From Amanita rubescens (lineage: Eukaryota; Basidiomycota; Agaricomycetes; Agaricales; Amanitaceae), in assembly GCA_015039365.1 (NCBI GenBank), contig WION01000434.1:1-44515 (forward strand): DNA of 44,515 bases, given 5' to 3'. Of the stretch, positions 8,179 through 19,266 are shown piece after piece. Position numbers and translations under genes: made by a program. A model generated the notes under the pieces. It saw only the letters and a list, made by a program, of their open reading frames with translations, did no database searches and was not told the DNA's origin. The first letter of the stretch is position 1, and each line of letters starts with the position of its first letter.

Positions 8179-9838
8179 AAGACTCATCTGAATCCGGATC
8201 GCACGCCAAGCGCGACGAGTGGGGGTCTCAAACGTAAAGCCGCTGCAGATGTCAATATCCCAGTTGGACGCACGGGAAGGCGAGTAACCATCGCTTTTGG
8301 ATTGAGTTGAGTGGATCACTCACCAGCCTGCTTTCAGCACGGCAAAGAAGGCTAAACAGGTCCAGCCTGCAACCGGCTTGCGCTCTGACTGGCGAAAGCT
8401 GGTTGGTGTCAACAAAAAGTCCACGAAGCGTGTAACCTCTGGATATGAGGACAGCAACGACAGTATCACGTTACCGAGCATTAACAGTCCAAATACCTCA
8501 CGGTCTTCCTCTCGAGCGTCAGCGCACAGCTCAGACGTCCTCAGTAATATGTCAACTGAAGGGACGAATGAGATTCCGGGGGTTTTCGACGACGATGAAG
8601 GCCTCGATAGTATCCATGTGGCACGTGATGCCAAACGCCGAGGCCAAAGCCAGGTTCGCGCTCCCGCCGGCTCAGGCGCAGCCATCACAACCCGAACAAC
8701 GTCATCGGTAGCGTTCATTTATATCTTTTTTATGCACGACTTAAGGCCAGTACTCGTCAGATGGGGCTATCAGTCTCTTCCAAGGACGTGAAGGATATAA
8801 CTGGCCCGGGCGATGTGAAGACGCTGCGATTGAAGGATTTGAAGACGGCTCACCTGCCACTCAATGAATCCGAGCGGGAACAATTTGATCTGCTCATTCG
8901 TAGCGTCCTTGATTGGGCTGGCACGCTAAAGGACCCGTTTGGGACAAACGAGCACCCGGATCTCATAAGTGTTATTCAGCAGCTCTGGATTGAAATCTTC
9001 CCCGACAAGCCTAAGGATGCACCACAGAAGGATCCGTCGATTAAAAAAAACGTGAGTAACATTCATCGTCCGTTGTTCCGGATAACATGCGTGATTTATA
9101 ATGTCAGGTAATCAATCGTCTCAATAATTGGCGCAGTGCGTTTGGCAAGAACGCAATCAAAGTATTAGAAGATCATTTCAAGAAGGACACTCGAATGCGG
9201 AACAATACTGACGCGCGCCGAGTGTATGTGATGAAGTTACTTCCCGACCCTCGCCACCACCCGTCATCTTTTCCTCTGGTTTATCAGGATCCAGAGGCAA
9301 GTGTACACCACCCGTGCCACCGCGCTATACTGAGAACATGACTTTTAGACACGTGGAGGGGCGTGGCTTGCGCCGTTATTACTAAAGGTCTTTGCGTTCC
9401 ACCTGAAACGTGTCAAAGATGCTGTTGTATCTTTTGGCTATCCCATTGGGGCACTTGCCCTTGCTACAGCTGCAGTACGTCTTTGGCCATTACTAATGAT
9501 GACAAAGAATGACTGTTATATTGCAGCTTGAGAGAGCACTCAGTTTATACGAAGTAACAGGAAGTGACATAAGAGAGGACCGAGAGCCTAACGGTTCAAA
9601 GAAATCATCAAGTTACGGGTTTGACAACAAGCCTTGGGGATCAGTTACGTCAAATTACGCAGAGTCTACGTCTCGTCTATCTGAAAACAGGTGGACGCGA
9701 ATCGTGGAAGGAGCAGTGGAATATTTTGGTGAGAATGTGGCAAGTTCAAACTTTTTGGGTCCAGCATTTGGGGATGAGGTTGATGCACGGGGGAGTATAG
9801 CAATTGCATCTGACGATGACGAGGAGGGCAATTCGTAA
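8179..9838 (+). CDS. DUF6532-domain protein (5' end unresolved)
   Basis: Exons 8179-8283, 8327-8707, 8746-9051, 9108-9296, 9349-9474 and 9527-9838 are all bounded in phase 0. The N-terminal half is basic and Ser/Thr-rich (GLKRKAAADVNIPV, TLPSINSPNTSRSSS); the C-terminal half has the DUF6532 pattern HLPLNESEREQFDLLIRSVL, NRLNNWRSAFGKNA, GAWLAPLLLKVFAFHL, GYPIGALALATAALERALSL and FDNKPWGSVTSNYAESTSRL. The exon joined at 9297 needs a GC-AG intron (GAG|GCAAGT); with the nearby GT donor one base later the frame would break. No ATG lies in the first open exon after the stop at 8176-8178, so an upstream exon is missing or the copy is 5'-truncated. DUF6532 proteins are multicopy in agarics; function unknown. 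Confidence 0.65.
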
Positions 9839-10332
9839 CGCACGTTGTTCTGTCATGATATGAAAAATATTATTATATATATTGCCACAAATGGAATGTC
9901 GGCTAGCTCGCAGATGCCACTGGCAGTTCTAGACGTTAACTGGCAATGGACTGTCCTAATGACTGGCATAGGTATGCCACCAGTAGGGCCTACTGTGTAG
10001 GACAGGGTGGTACTGCTGACAGCACCCCTACTGGCGGGCTGGAGGCCTGGCAACAGAGCTGCCAGCCCCAAAACTAAATTGCTGATGCACGAAGGGCTCA
10101 CGCTTAGTTTAGGTGAGTTAGGTTTGCACATTGACCTTTAGTTAGCGATGTGCGGCGTGTACGGGATGGTGTGATAAGCATGTGTGGCGGAGATGTGGAT
10201 GGGTGAGGTGAATATGGTTTGATCCGCGATGAGCTCACTAGTAAATAAAAAACATCTAAGATTATTGCCCTCGTGCCACGTGCTTCAGCGCTTCAGCCGT
10301 CCCCCACGGACACTCGTTCCAACACAAACAAC
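9839..10332. other. Intergenic region with a cluster of short inverted repeats
   Basis: No gene supported. Between about 9915 and 10060 there are several nested inverted repeats: TGTCCTA/TAGGACA, CCAGTAGGG/CCCTACTGG, the palindrome CAGTAGGGCCTACTG and a GGC..GCC hairpin. They could fold as a compound structure. The last 70 bases form the leader of the F-box gene, including TGCCACGTGC at about 10275. Confidence 0.4.
10269..10285 (+). promoter_or_regulatory. TCGTGCCACGTGCT motif shared by F-box copies 1 and 3
   Basis: The same 14-mer occurs about 55 bases before the ATG of copy 1 and about 40 bases before that of copy 3 (15771-15784). It contains the CACGTG core; the frameshifted copy 2 lacks it. 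Retention across otherwise diverged leaders suggests, but does not prove, a regulatory role. Confidence 0.35.
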
Positions 10333-11706
10333 ATGCTTCTCGATAACGTTGCTCCAGAGATTCGGCTCGAAATATTGCAGTTATGCTCACCCAAAGACTT
10401 AGCTTCTCTTTCCATGGTACATTCCTCGCTGCGCGACGTAGCGGAGCGTGTGCTCTACACTCACATCCATTTTCTCGCGCACCCATTCAATTTGATAGGG
10501 GACCAGAAGAGAAGGTCAGGTTCGCAAGCAGGAGCCTTGCGGAGTGATAGTAATCCATGGGCGTTGGACGAACATAAGTCACTATTACATACGCTGAGCA
10601 CCAGTGCACGGAAAGCGAAGATGGTCAAATCGCTTTACATCGAACTTCACAAATTTATTCGACATCATAACGGGGTTGGTAAGAGGGGGATTCGTTTCAT
10701 TCTTACCAAACTTTCCCAGTTGTTGAAAGATATGCCAAATCTAGTCGATTTTCGTATTATCTACGACGTCGAGGGCGATCCTTCTGAGGGCCTGTTAAGC
10801 AAAGCGATAAGGTTCGTTTTCGATCCAAAACGAAAGGCAACCTGGCGTGACTGATACCTACAGGCATGATCATTTACGGCTCCATACTCTATGGCTAGCA
10901 CATGGCCACGATTTCAAAGGATTCATTGCCGACCTTCCTAACCTCCGATTCCTTGGAATTTACTTTAATCGCACTGATAAACGGTTTAGGAGAAAAATCA
11001 AAGAACTCGTTCAAACGACGCTTTCCCCTCACACAACTCCGACAATCTGTATGCTGCGGTCTTTTACACTTGGCCGGGCTCCTGCGATGAGCTGTCTTTA
11101 CTCGACTCCTATGGTGATATTTCCCGCGTCCCATCGCCTTGGTGAAGCCGTCCGGGAATGTCAAGAGATAGTAAGATTTCTGAACGAACTCCCGCAGTCT
11201 TATTTCGAAACGCACGCGTACAATATCACGTTCGACCTCTTTGGGATCACTAAGGAAGATATTGATTTGCTTTGTGAAGTAATGGAAGGGCTAGCGACTT
11301 CCATTCAGAGTTATAGTCCATCTCCCTGTATTGGAGCTCTCGAATTCAGGATTGACGATATAACGATAAAGGTACGCTTTCGCCTGGAGTCAAGCTTCAA
11401 GTTTCACCCAAATTGTTTACGTAGCCATGGCTCTTCCCCGGATTCATTAACGCCTTACCACTCTTTGAAGATGTCGAGGATATTAGTTTCACTTTTCCCG
11501 GCATAAAAGATGGACCGGGCCCGTCCTGTGCAGACATACATCTATGCTTAATGAAGGACTTGGGAAAAGCTTGGCCCAATGTGCAACGAGTTACGGTCCG
11601 TCAGAGATCTACATGCATGTTGCTCCAGCGAGAATCGGATTGGGATCCTACTGTTGATGGTTTTTGGGATAGTGACGAAGACGACGAAGATATGTTACTT
11701 GGCTGA
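10333..11706 (+). CDS. F-box-like protein, copy 1 of a tandem family
   Basis: Exons 10333-10811, 10864-11371 and 11425-11706 join to 422 residues. The start is the ATG at 10333, matching the other copies; the frame is open further 5' without an ATG. Residues 6-45 form an F-box-like motif (VAPEIRLEILQLCSPKDLAS, then LSMVHSSLRDVAERVLY), the Skp1-binding module that would place it in an SCF ubiquitin ligase. The rest has weak leucine-rich-like segments (LLHTLSTSARKAKMVKSLY, NLRFLGIYF, DIHLCLMKDLGKAW), presumably for substrate recognition. It ends in a very acidic tail (WDSDEDDEDML). Most similar to copy 2 at 13779. Targets cannot be predicted. Confidence 0.7.
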
Positions 11707-12002
11707 TACCAAGCGAAACTTATGTAGTGTTTCCTTCTTTTGTACCTTTGATCGTGTTCAAGTTTACTGGCGGGGTCGGAGGTATATTACACGTGAATGA
11801 CGGATGGGACGGTCGTCTATCGAATCCCTCATGTTGTGCATACGGCACTACTATACATTTTGCTTGAAGAGAATAATACTTTTCATACCTTAACATTAAA
11901 TGCTGAAAAACATTGGCCGAAATTAGACCATCCATTTCGTCGTTTCTATTTTCTGTCGTTTCTGTGTCGAAACGAGCCAACCCGCATTTTTCATGAGCAT
12001 AG
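11707..12002. other. Convergent spacer between F-box copy 1 and kinase 1
   Basis: The first 100 bases (GCGAAACTTATGTAGTGTTTCC...) are shared with the 3' flank of copy 2 and mark the duplicated unit. The remainder shows no gene. Confidence 0.4.
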
Positions 12003-13312
12003 TCACGGGTCACAGTGTACAGACGACAGGGATTGATATATAGCCATAACTCCTTCATTGACTTCTTTCATCTTCGGTCGCGTTGTCGCTTCCCGCGCCC
12101 AGCAGTGGTTAATCACCGCCCACGAATCATCGCTGATAGGTGGATCACATAGTCGAGGCGGAGGTACGCCGGATTCGGCGAAGCGCCAGATTTGCATCAC
12201 ATTTTTACCAGCAAACGGCATTCTGCCATAATGGATCTAGGTAATTCAGAAAGAGCCCATGAGTACACTTATTATGACCCACTTCATAATAAAGACATCC
12301 AAATGCATAGACGTCCGACTCTTTCGTTCGAGGTGCGACATCATCGTTTTCGTTTCCGAATAACTCTGGCGCAGCAAAGTTGTTAAAGAAGCTGCCCGAT
12401 CCCGTACCCGTAGCATTCGAGACTCGGGTTAACCCAAAGTCGGCTATTTTAACGTGGAGATCGTCATCCAGGAGGACGTTGTTCTAAATAAAAGAGTCAG
12501 CATTTCGGTTTCATGTGTTTCTGGTAGAACAGTACCCCGCAGAGGTCACCGTGGACTGCACCTTCTGAATGAATGTATTCCATGCCTTGAGCGACTTCCA
12601 GTATCTTCATGGGAGTTAGTGTTGACAAAAAGTGGAATGAAAAAGCCGTACACGTAATTGTATCTCGACCTCTGGTGGATTTTCTTTCCGCCGCCATCGA
12701 ATTAGGGTGCCATTCTTCATGTATGGCGAGACGAGGAACAACCGTGATGCTGTTGCCGTTCCAAGCTCGTGGATTCCGAAAAAATGTAGAATGAATTTGT
12801 GCTTGAGGGATCGCCATATTAATGCCTCTCTATAAAAGAGCTATGGGATAACCGGAGTCAATTGTGATTGACGACAACCGACGTGATGAACCTACTAATA
12901 CAAGCTCGTCCGAGCCGTCATACTTACGCAATTCTTTCACTGCAACAACTTGACCGCGATATTCCCATTTGAAAACGTTCCCAAAGCCGCCACCACCAAC
13001 GTAACCATTCACAAACCAATCATGTGGCATGGTGATCTCAGTCGCGTTCAGCGCTAACGACGGCGGCTTGACAGGCATCCTTATAAAAACTTTTGTCATA
13101 AAGCGTCTTGCTCGCTCGTTGATCTCCACCCCTGTATCTGAATTTTGTAGGTGTTGATGACGAAGCAGGAAAAGAATGAAATCCAACAAATTCCTGGCGT
13201 CCGAGGCCTCCTGTAACTGCTCCACAAAGCCCGCGTAATCGTCCGTTGACAACAGTCTGCGCATAAGATCGATAGTCTTTTCGTCTACGACGGCGCTGAC
13301 AGGAGATCCAGG
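12003..13312 (-). CDS. TKL-type Ser/Thr protein kinase 1, 5'-truncated by a repeat
   Basis: Exons 13312-12902, 12840-12652, 12604-12536, 12483-12283 and 12236-12003 match kinase 2 exon for exon. From the first available ATG (13264) the product is 351 residues. Catalytic features are present: glycine loop VGGGGFGNVF, VAVKELRK with the ATP lysine, LFYREALIWRSL with the C-helix Glu, VHGDLCGNNVLLD catalytic loop, ADFGLTRV, AAPELF and a terminal HCWAREATTRP. The N-terminal helical part (DYAGFVEQLQEASDARNLLDFIL) parallels kinase 2. The frame extends upstream of the ATG to an exact splice acceptor at 13312, but the first exon seen in kinase 2 (MSNLFSRPP...) is missing: an unrelated repeat starts at about 13320. 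Translation may start at the internal ATG, or the gene may be dying. Confidence 0.65.
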
Positions 13313-13320
13313 CTACTGAC

Positions 13321-13620
13321 TCTTAAGTAGAATGCTTTCCACACATTTCCATATCGCGCACCTGCTTATCCCTGAGCATCAAGAGTAACAAAGAGAGAGG
13401 GTTGTGATGATCATGTTCCATGTTGCGTGGTGGTTGAGCCAGGGCCTAATTGACCGAAGAAGATCAGAAGTAGGCTCGTTGGACTTTACGGTGGACCTTG
13501 GCACTTGAGTGATGAATCCTCCTCGAAGCAGGACGTAGGCGTTATAAAGAATGGCTTCAGCGCTTAATGCTGTGTTGGACGCCATCGTCTATTGTTTTCT
13601 GTCTATTTCGGATCGCCAGA
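13321..13620. repeat. Diverged copy of the interior of the inverted-repeat element
   Basis: The stretch follows the same order of sub-blocks as 6035-6400: AGAATGC.TTCC.CACATTT, ATCGCGCACCTG, CATGTTGCGT.GTGGTTG, GGCTCGTTGGAC, GAATCCTCGAAGCAGGACGT and AAGAATGGCTTCAGCGCTTAAT. The inverted-repeat ends are not present, and 13321-13620 is somewhat shorter. It abuts the truncated 5' end of kinase 1 and lies just upstream of F-box copy 2. Confidence 0.65.
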
Positions 13621-13778
13621 TGCAGTAATGGACGGTTTAGTTAAGAATTCAATTTCACGGCCCTTCCCGCCGCTTTTTCCCACAACGTGTTTGCTCAAGC
13701 GCTCAGTGGCACCGCCCCGCTTGACATGTCTAGTCAGACCCGCCCCCATCCGCTCTCAACTACTTGAACACAAACAAT

Positions 13779-15155
13779 ATGTTTCTCGATAACATTGCTC
13801 CAGAGATTCGGCTCGAAATATTGCAGTTATGCTCGCCCAAAGACTTAGCTTCTCTTTCCAGGGTACATTCCTCGCTGCGCGACGTAGCGGAGCGTGTGCT
13901 CTACACTCATATCCATTTTCTCGCGCACCCATTCGATTTGATACGCTCACAAAACCAGAAGAAAAAGTCACGTTCGCAAGTCGGGGGGAGAGCGATTCAT
14001 GGGTGTTGAACGAATATAAGTCACTATTACATACGCTGAGCACCAGTGCACGGAAAGCGAAGATGGTCAAATCGCTTTACATCGAACTTCACAAATTTAT
14101 TCGACCTCATAACGGGGTTGGTAAGAATGCGATTCGTTTCATTCTTACCAAGCTTTCCCAGTTGTTGAAAGATATGCCAAATCTAGTCGATTTTCGTATT
14201 ATCTACGACGTCGAGGGCGATCCTTCCGAGGGCCTGTTAAGCGAAGCGATAAGGTTCGTTTTTGATCCAAAACGAAAAGCAACCCGGCGTGACTGATGCC
14301 TACAGGCATGATCATTTGCGACTCCATACTCTATGGCTAGAACATGGTCACGATCTCAAAGGAATCATTGCCGACCTTCCTAACCTCCGATTCCTTGGAA
14401 TTTACTTTAATTGCACTGATAAACGGTTTGGGAGAAAAATCAAAGAACTCATTCAAACAACGTCTTCCCCTCACACAACTCCGACAATCTGTATGCTGCA
14501 ATCTTTTACACTTGGCCGGGCTCCTGCGATGAGCCTTTTTTCTCGGACTCCTATGGTGATATTTCCCGCGTCCCATCGCCTTGGTGAAGCCATCCAGGAA
14601 TGTCAAGAGATAGCAAGATCTCTGATCAAATTCCCGAAGCACTATTTCAAAACGGGCGTGTACAATATCACGTTCGACCTCTTTGGGATCACAAAGGAAG
14701 ATATTAATTTGCTTTGTGAAGTAATGGAAGGGCTAGCGACTTCCATTCAGAGTTATGGTCCATCTCCCTTTATCGGATCTCTCGAATTCAAGATTGACGA
14801 TATAACGATAAAGGTGCGCTTTCGCCTGTCAAGCTTCAAGTTTCACCCAAATTGTTTACTCTAACCGTAGCCATGGCTCTTCCCTGAATTCGTTAACGCC
14901 TTACCACTCTTTGAAGAGGTAGAGGATATTAGTTTCACTTTTCCAGGCATAAAAGAGGATGGATCGGGCCCATTCTGTGCAGACATACATCTATGCTTAA
15001 TGAAGGACTTAGGAAAAGCTTGGCCCGATGTGCAACGAGTTATGGTCCGTCAGAGACCTATGCGCATGTTGCTTGAGCGGGTATCGGATTGGAATCCTAC
15101 CGTTGATGATTTCTGGGATAGCGACGAAGACGACGAAGATATGTTACCTGGCTGA
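13779..15155 (+). pseudogene. F-box-like protein, copy 2, broken by a one-base frameshift
   Basis: Exons 13779-14253, 14306-14813 and 14871-15155 mirror copy 1 with the same intron positions and phases, but the summed length is one base short of a full frame. The F-box part reads IAPEIRLEILQLCSPKDLAS and is intact. After SRSQVGG the frame runs into a stop (GRAIHGC*), while the continuation SWVLNEYKSLLHTL is in another frame. The break lies at a run of six G at about 13982-13987; a seventh G would restore alignment with copy 1, so a real deletion or a homopolymer sequencing error are both possible. The remaining exons are open and end in the same acidic tail. Confidence 0.7.
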
Positions 15156-15354
15156 TACCGAACGAAACTTATGTAGTGTTTCCTTCTTCTGTACCTATGA
15201 TCGTGTGTTTATCGGAGAGGTCGGATGTATATTACACATGAATAGTTATTCTACGCATTTGTACGCTGTGCACTAGTCTCGACGCGACAGGCCACGCCAC
15301 CAAGCTCAAACCTACTTGTTGATAGACGGGCTAAATGTCTCCGAACCATCTTTC

Positions 15355-15460
15355 CATTGATTTCCATTTTCCCGGCATAAAAGAGGACAAATTGGACCCG
15401 TTCCTTACAGACGTACATATTTGCGGTGAAGGGCTTGGGAAAAGCTTGGCCCAAGACAAT
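15355..15460 (+). pseudogene. Relic of the last exon of a fourth F-box-family copy
   Basis: TTTTCCCGGCATAAAAGAGG and the bases after it encode FPGIKEDKLDPFLTDVHIC followed by GLGKSL, equivalent to FPGIKEDGSGPFCADIHLC...LGKAW in copy 2. Only this exon fragment is present, in the 656-base spacer between copies 2 and 3. The sequence before it (GTCTCGACGCGAC...CCAAGCTCAA) recurs after copy 3 at about 17178. Confidence 0.6.
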
Positions 15461-15811
15461 GGATGAAAGGGGTGACGCGACGGATGGGACGGTCGTTGTT
15501 TTTCCTCCTTGATTTTTTTGTTGGTTTCGAGCAAGGCATTGCGGTAGAGGATTCGTGTATTGGAACTATACCAATGATCTTGGCAAGATCCCCATGCCCT
15601 GTTTGGCGCATAGCCATACCAGAGAATGTAGGGATGCTGGTGAATACAGAGGTGGAGGTCACGGTGAGACTTGAGATGAAATGTGTCGTTACCACAATTA
15701 TAACAAACCTTTTCTAAAAAGAATTTAAAAAAAAAGAGATGAAATGTGGGAGTTTAAAAATTAAATGTCATCGTGCCACGTGCTAAGTTTAAGTTCCGTC
15801 CTGCGAGCAAC

Positions 15812-17140
15812 ATGTATCTCGACGACATTCCCGCTGAAATTCGGCTCGAAATATTACAGTTCTGTTCCCCCAGAGATTTAGCTTCTCTTTCCAGGGTGCA
15901 TTCCTCGCTGCGCGACGCGGCAGAGCGTGTGCTTTACACTCACATCTACTATCCCGCGCACCCGTTCGATTTGATACAGGACCGGAAGGGCAAGTCGAGC
16001 AATCCATGGACGCTGAAAGAACATAAGTCACTATTACATACGCTGACCACGAGCGCACGGTTGAAAGCGAAGATGGTGAAATCACTTCACGTCGAACTTC
16101 ACGGATCTAGTGATCATGGGGAGGCTGCCAGCGAGAATGCGACTCGTTTCATCCTTATCAAACTTTCCCAGCTGTTGAAAGACATGCCAAACCTAGTTGA
16201 TTTTCGCATTATCTACGACCTCTTAGACGATCCTTCCAACTTGGAGCGGTTAAGCGAAGTAATAAGGTTCGTCTTTGATCCAGAACCAATGGCAATCTGG
16301 TGTGACTGGTACCTACAGAGGTTGTCATTTCCGACTCCATACGCTATGGCTATATGAGGGTCACGATCTCAAAGGAATCGTCACCAATCAGCCTAACCTC
16401 CGATTCCTTGGCGTTTACTACCGTAACGCCGACACCAATAAACATTTTTGGCGAAAAATCAAGGGACTCTTTCAAACCGTGCCTTCACCTCGGATGATGC
16501 CGACAATCTGCATGTTGGGATGTTATTCTCCTTGGACCCCTATGATAGAAATATTTCCCGCGTCCCAGAGTCGCCTTGGTGAAGTCGTCCCGGAGTGCCA
16601 AGAGATTGCAAGATCTCTAATGGAATTCCCGGCGAATTATTTCCGAAGGCATGAGTGCAATCTCACGTTCGACCTGTTCAGGATTACAAAGGGAAATATC
16701 AATTTGCTTGGTGAAGTAATGGAAGGGATAGCGACTTCCATTCAGAGTTACACTCCATCGCCGACTATCAGATTTCTCGAATTCACGATTGATAACCCGA
16801 CGATAAAGGTACGCTCTCGTCTGTCGAGTTTTACCCAACTCGTTTACTCTAACTGTAGCCATGGCACATCCCCGGATTCATCAGAGCCTTACCGCTCTTT
16901 GAAAATGTGGAGAATATTGGTTTCAAGTTTCGTGGCATAAGAGAGGATGAATTGGGCCCATTTTATACAGATATCCATCTATGCTTAATGAAGGATTTAG
17001 GAAAAGTTTGGCCCAAGGTGCGACGAGTTAGGGTACGTCGGAGATTTACGTGCGTGTTGCTTGACCGGGACTCGGATTGGAGTCCTATCGGTGATGCTTT
17101 CCGGGATAGCGACGAAGATTTGTTATCTGACTCAAGTTAA
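15812..17140 (+). CDS. F-box-like protein, copy 3 of the tandem family
   Basis: Exons 15812-16266, 16319-16808 and 16859-17140 join to 408 residues with the same splice phases as copies 1 and 2. The F-box-like motif is IPAEIRLEILQFCSPRDLAS then LSRVHSSLRDAAERVLY; the body and acidic end (FRDSDEDLLSDSS) follow the family pattern. It is the most diverged of the three, so it arose from an earlier duplication. It converges with kinase 2 downstream, repeating the F-box/kinase arrangement of copy 1 and kinase 1. A TCGTGCCACGTGCT motif precedes the ATG. Likely an SCF substrate adaptor; substrate unknown. Confidence 0.7.
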
Positions 17141-17679
17141 TAATCAATTTACGTGCTTTGCACGGTATTATGCGCCGGTCTCGACGCGACGAGCCAAGCT
17201 CAAGGCCTACTACACATCGTTTCTGACTTTTTGCTTCTCGATAGATAGGCTGGATGTCTTCCCATCTTTTTCTTCCCCAATAACAGTACCGTCCGAGCGA
17301 CGCGCGCTTGACCGGCGAGCTACATACCCTGATTCGCATTCCTGCATCACTGCATATTTTTGCAGTATCAAAACCGTACATCTAAGAGTTCAATTGTGTG
17401 GTTCAGATATGGCTTGGGCACCATAACATATTTTCTACGCTGACAGGTCGTCATTTCCGTCATTCTTTGGATGACGAACGTATCTTTCCATCTCTACATC
17501 TGGTAAAATATGTACAACATCTTATTTACATTTGTAAAATGAGTGCACGTGTGGAACTGAAAAATATATCTTTTCCGCATTTCAAGCCAATACTTACTGA
17601 TGACATGAATGAATGAATTTCTGCAACAAAACGATCAGGACACTCTCTGCGGAACGGTGCTAGTGGCAAACTCAATTCA
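17141..17679. other. Convergent spacer between F-box copy 3 and kinase 2
   Basis: No gene supported. Contains a GTCTCGACGCGACGAGCCAAGC block at about 17178 shared with the spacer after copy 2. Confidence 0.4.
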
Positions 17680-19235
17680 TCAGCCAGCCAATGCAGACCA
17701 AGGGGTGCCGTGACGTGTGCCAACTGCGGAAGGCACAGTCCGAGATATATTGCCTCCAGGGTTCTTCCGCATTGCCTCCACAACGTGGTTCATATCTGGA
17801 CGCCCAAAAGAATTGGGAATCCAGCAATGCTGAACCATGTTCCACTCTGGATCGCTCATCCACGGCTGGGCTAATCGATTCGGACGTTCCCCGTTCATGA
17901 CGCGCAGAATAACTTGATATTCCCCCATGTTTGCAAAAGGCATAGCGTCAAAAAATATCTGCACGTCACTGTCAGCGGCTGCACGCAGACGGAAAACGAA
18001 TAAACTGAACTCACCTCATAATAAAGGCAGCCGAATGAATAGACGTCCGTTTGAAGTGTTTTTCTTCTCTTCTGTATACCATACGCACTACAACCATTGC
18101 ACTCGCGCTGGCCACATTGGCTGCACACACCAAATAGCTCTGGAGCGGCGAAACCCAGTGTCAATGCTGTGTCAGAACTCGTAATTGTAATGTCGGAATG
18201 CCTGGTCAACCCAAAATCGGTTATTTGAGAGCGAAAATAAGCATCGAGGAGAATATTCTCCTGGAATATAGGAGTGAGATGGTTATGACACTATTATACG
18301 GAATACTGACGCCCCGCAAATCGCCGTGAACAATCCCTTCAGAGTGAATATACTGGACACCTTCGGCGACCTCCAGTATCTAGCAGTTATATTGATGAAC
18401 GAATCATGAACCGTAGAGTGAAGGAATCGCACCCGTTGTCGTACTTCATGTACGCTCTGTTGGTTATTTTTTCTCCAACTTGCCAATGTCCCATTATTCA
18501 TATACGGTGATACAAGGAATAGCTGTGATTCCGCTTTGTAAATTCCCAATAGCGGAAGGATGTGCGGATGAGAGAGTGATCGCCACGCTAATGCTTCTCG
18601 ACAAAAATCCTTGGCGATAGAATCCTGAAAGATTCAGACAGGTTAGTACTTATGATGTGTTAAGTCGATGAATGTACTGACACTTCCACGGCATTTTTTG
18701 TACAGTACTTTAAGGGCGATTTGTACCCCCTGATACTCTCCCTTGAAAATGCATCCAAAACCACCCATCCCGACCGAGAGACACGGATTCAATTCTGCTG
18801 TAACGCCGGTAATGAAGAGAGAAGTTGGCGTGACCGGCGCTCGAGCCAACAATTTGAACATAAGCCGCCTGGCTTTTCGGTTTGCATCTGGAAAGGCGTA
18901 GTTCAGCAAGATATTGTTGTCAAGTAGCTATCAGATGACGAATCTGTCAAGTCGAGCGCAGATTGATACAAAAGAGCTCACGCATAGGATGAAATCGATC
19001 AGTAATTCAACGTCAGAGGCGACCGTGAGTTTGGAGGCGACGGCGCCGTAATCTTGGGATTCTAACAATTTACACAGAAGGCCAACTGTCAATTCATTCA
19101 CTTTTGTGCCGATAGAAGTAGCTGGCTAGTAGTCTTTAGCCATAGGCCGTTACATCCGAGGATGCATACCTCTATTTTTAGGAGCGCAATCAGGGAAGGT
19201 AATACAGGAGGTGGTCTAGAGAACAGGTTGGACAT
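17680..19235 (-). CDS. TKL-type Ser/Thr protein kinase 2
   Basis: Seven exons (19235-19170, 19125-18982, 18927-18682, 18624-18433, 18379-18311, 18260-18015, 17958-17680) join in frame to 413 residues. An N-terminal helical region of about 120 residues (KLLESQDYGAVASKL, DANRKARRLMFKLLA) precedes the kinase domain: glycine loop GMGGFGCIF, IALKVLYKK, DFCREALAWRSL, LVSPYMNNGTLASWRK, VHGDLRGENILLD, ITDFGLTRH, FAAPELFGVCSQCG with a Cys-rich insertion (CSQCGQRECNGC) after APE, and HCWIPNSFGRP. All catalytic residues are kept, so it should be active. These fungal TKL-like kinases are greatly expanded in agarics and their roles are mostly unknown. It is paralogous to kinase 1 with matching exon borders. 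Confidence 0.75.
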
Positions 19236-19266
19236 CAGGTGATGCAGGAGGTGCTGGCTTCGACAC

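Noticed and set aside
9349..9380. Two-base deletion frameshifting the DUF6532 gene
   Set aside because: A GC-AG intron at 9297-9348 restores the frame with all other introns also in phase 0, so a deletion is not needed.
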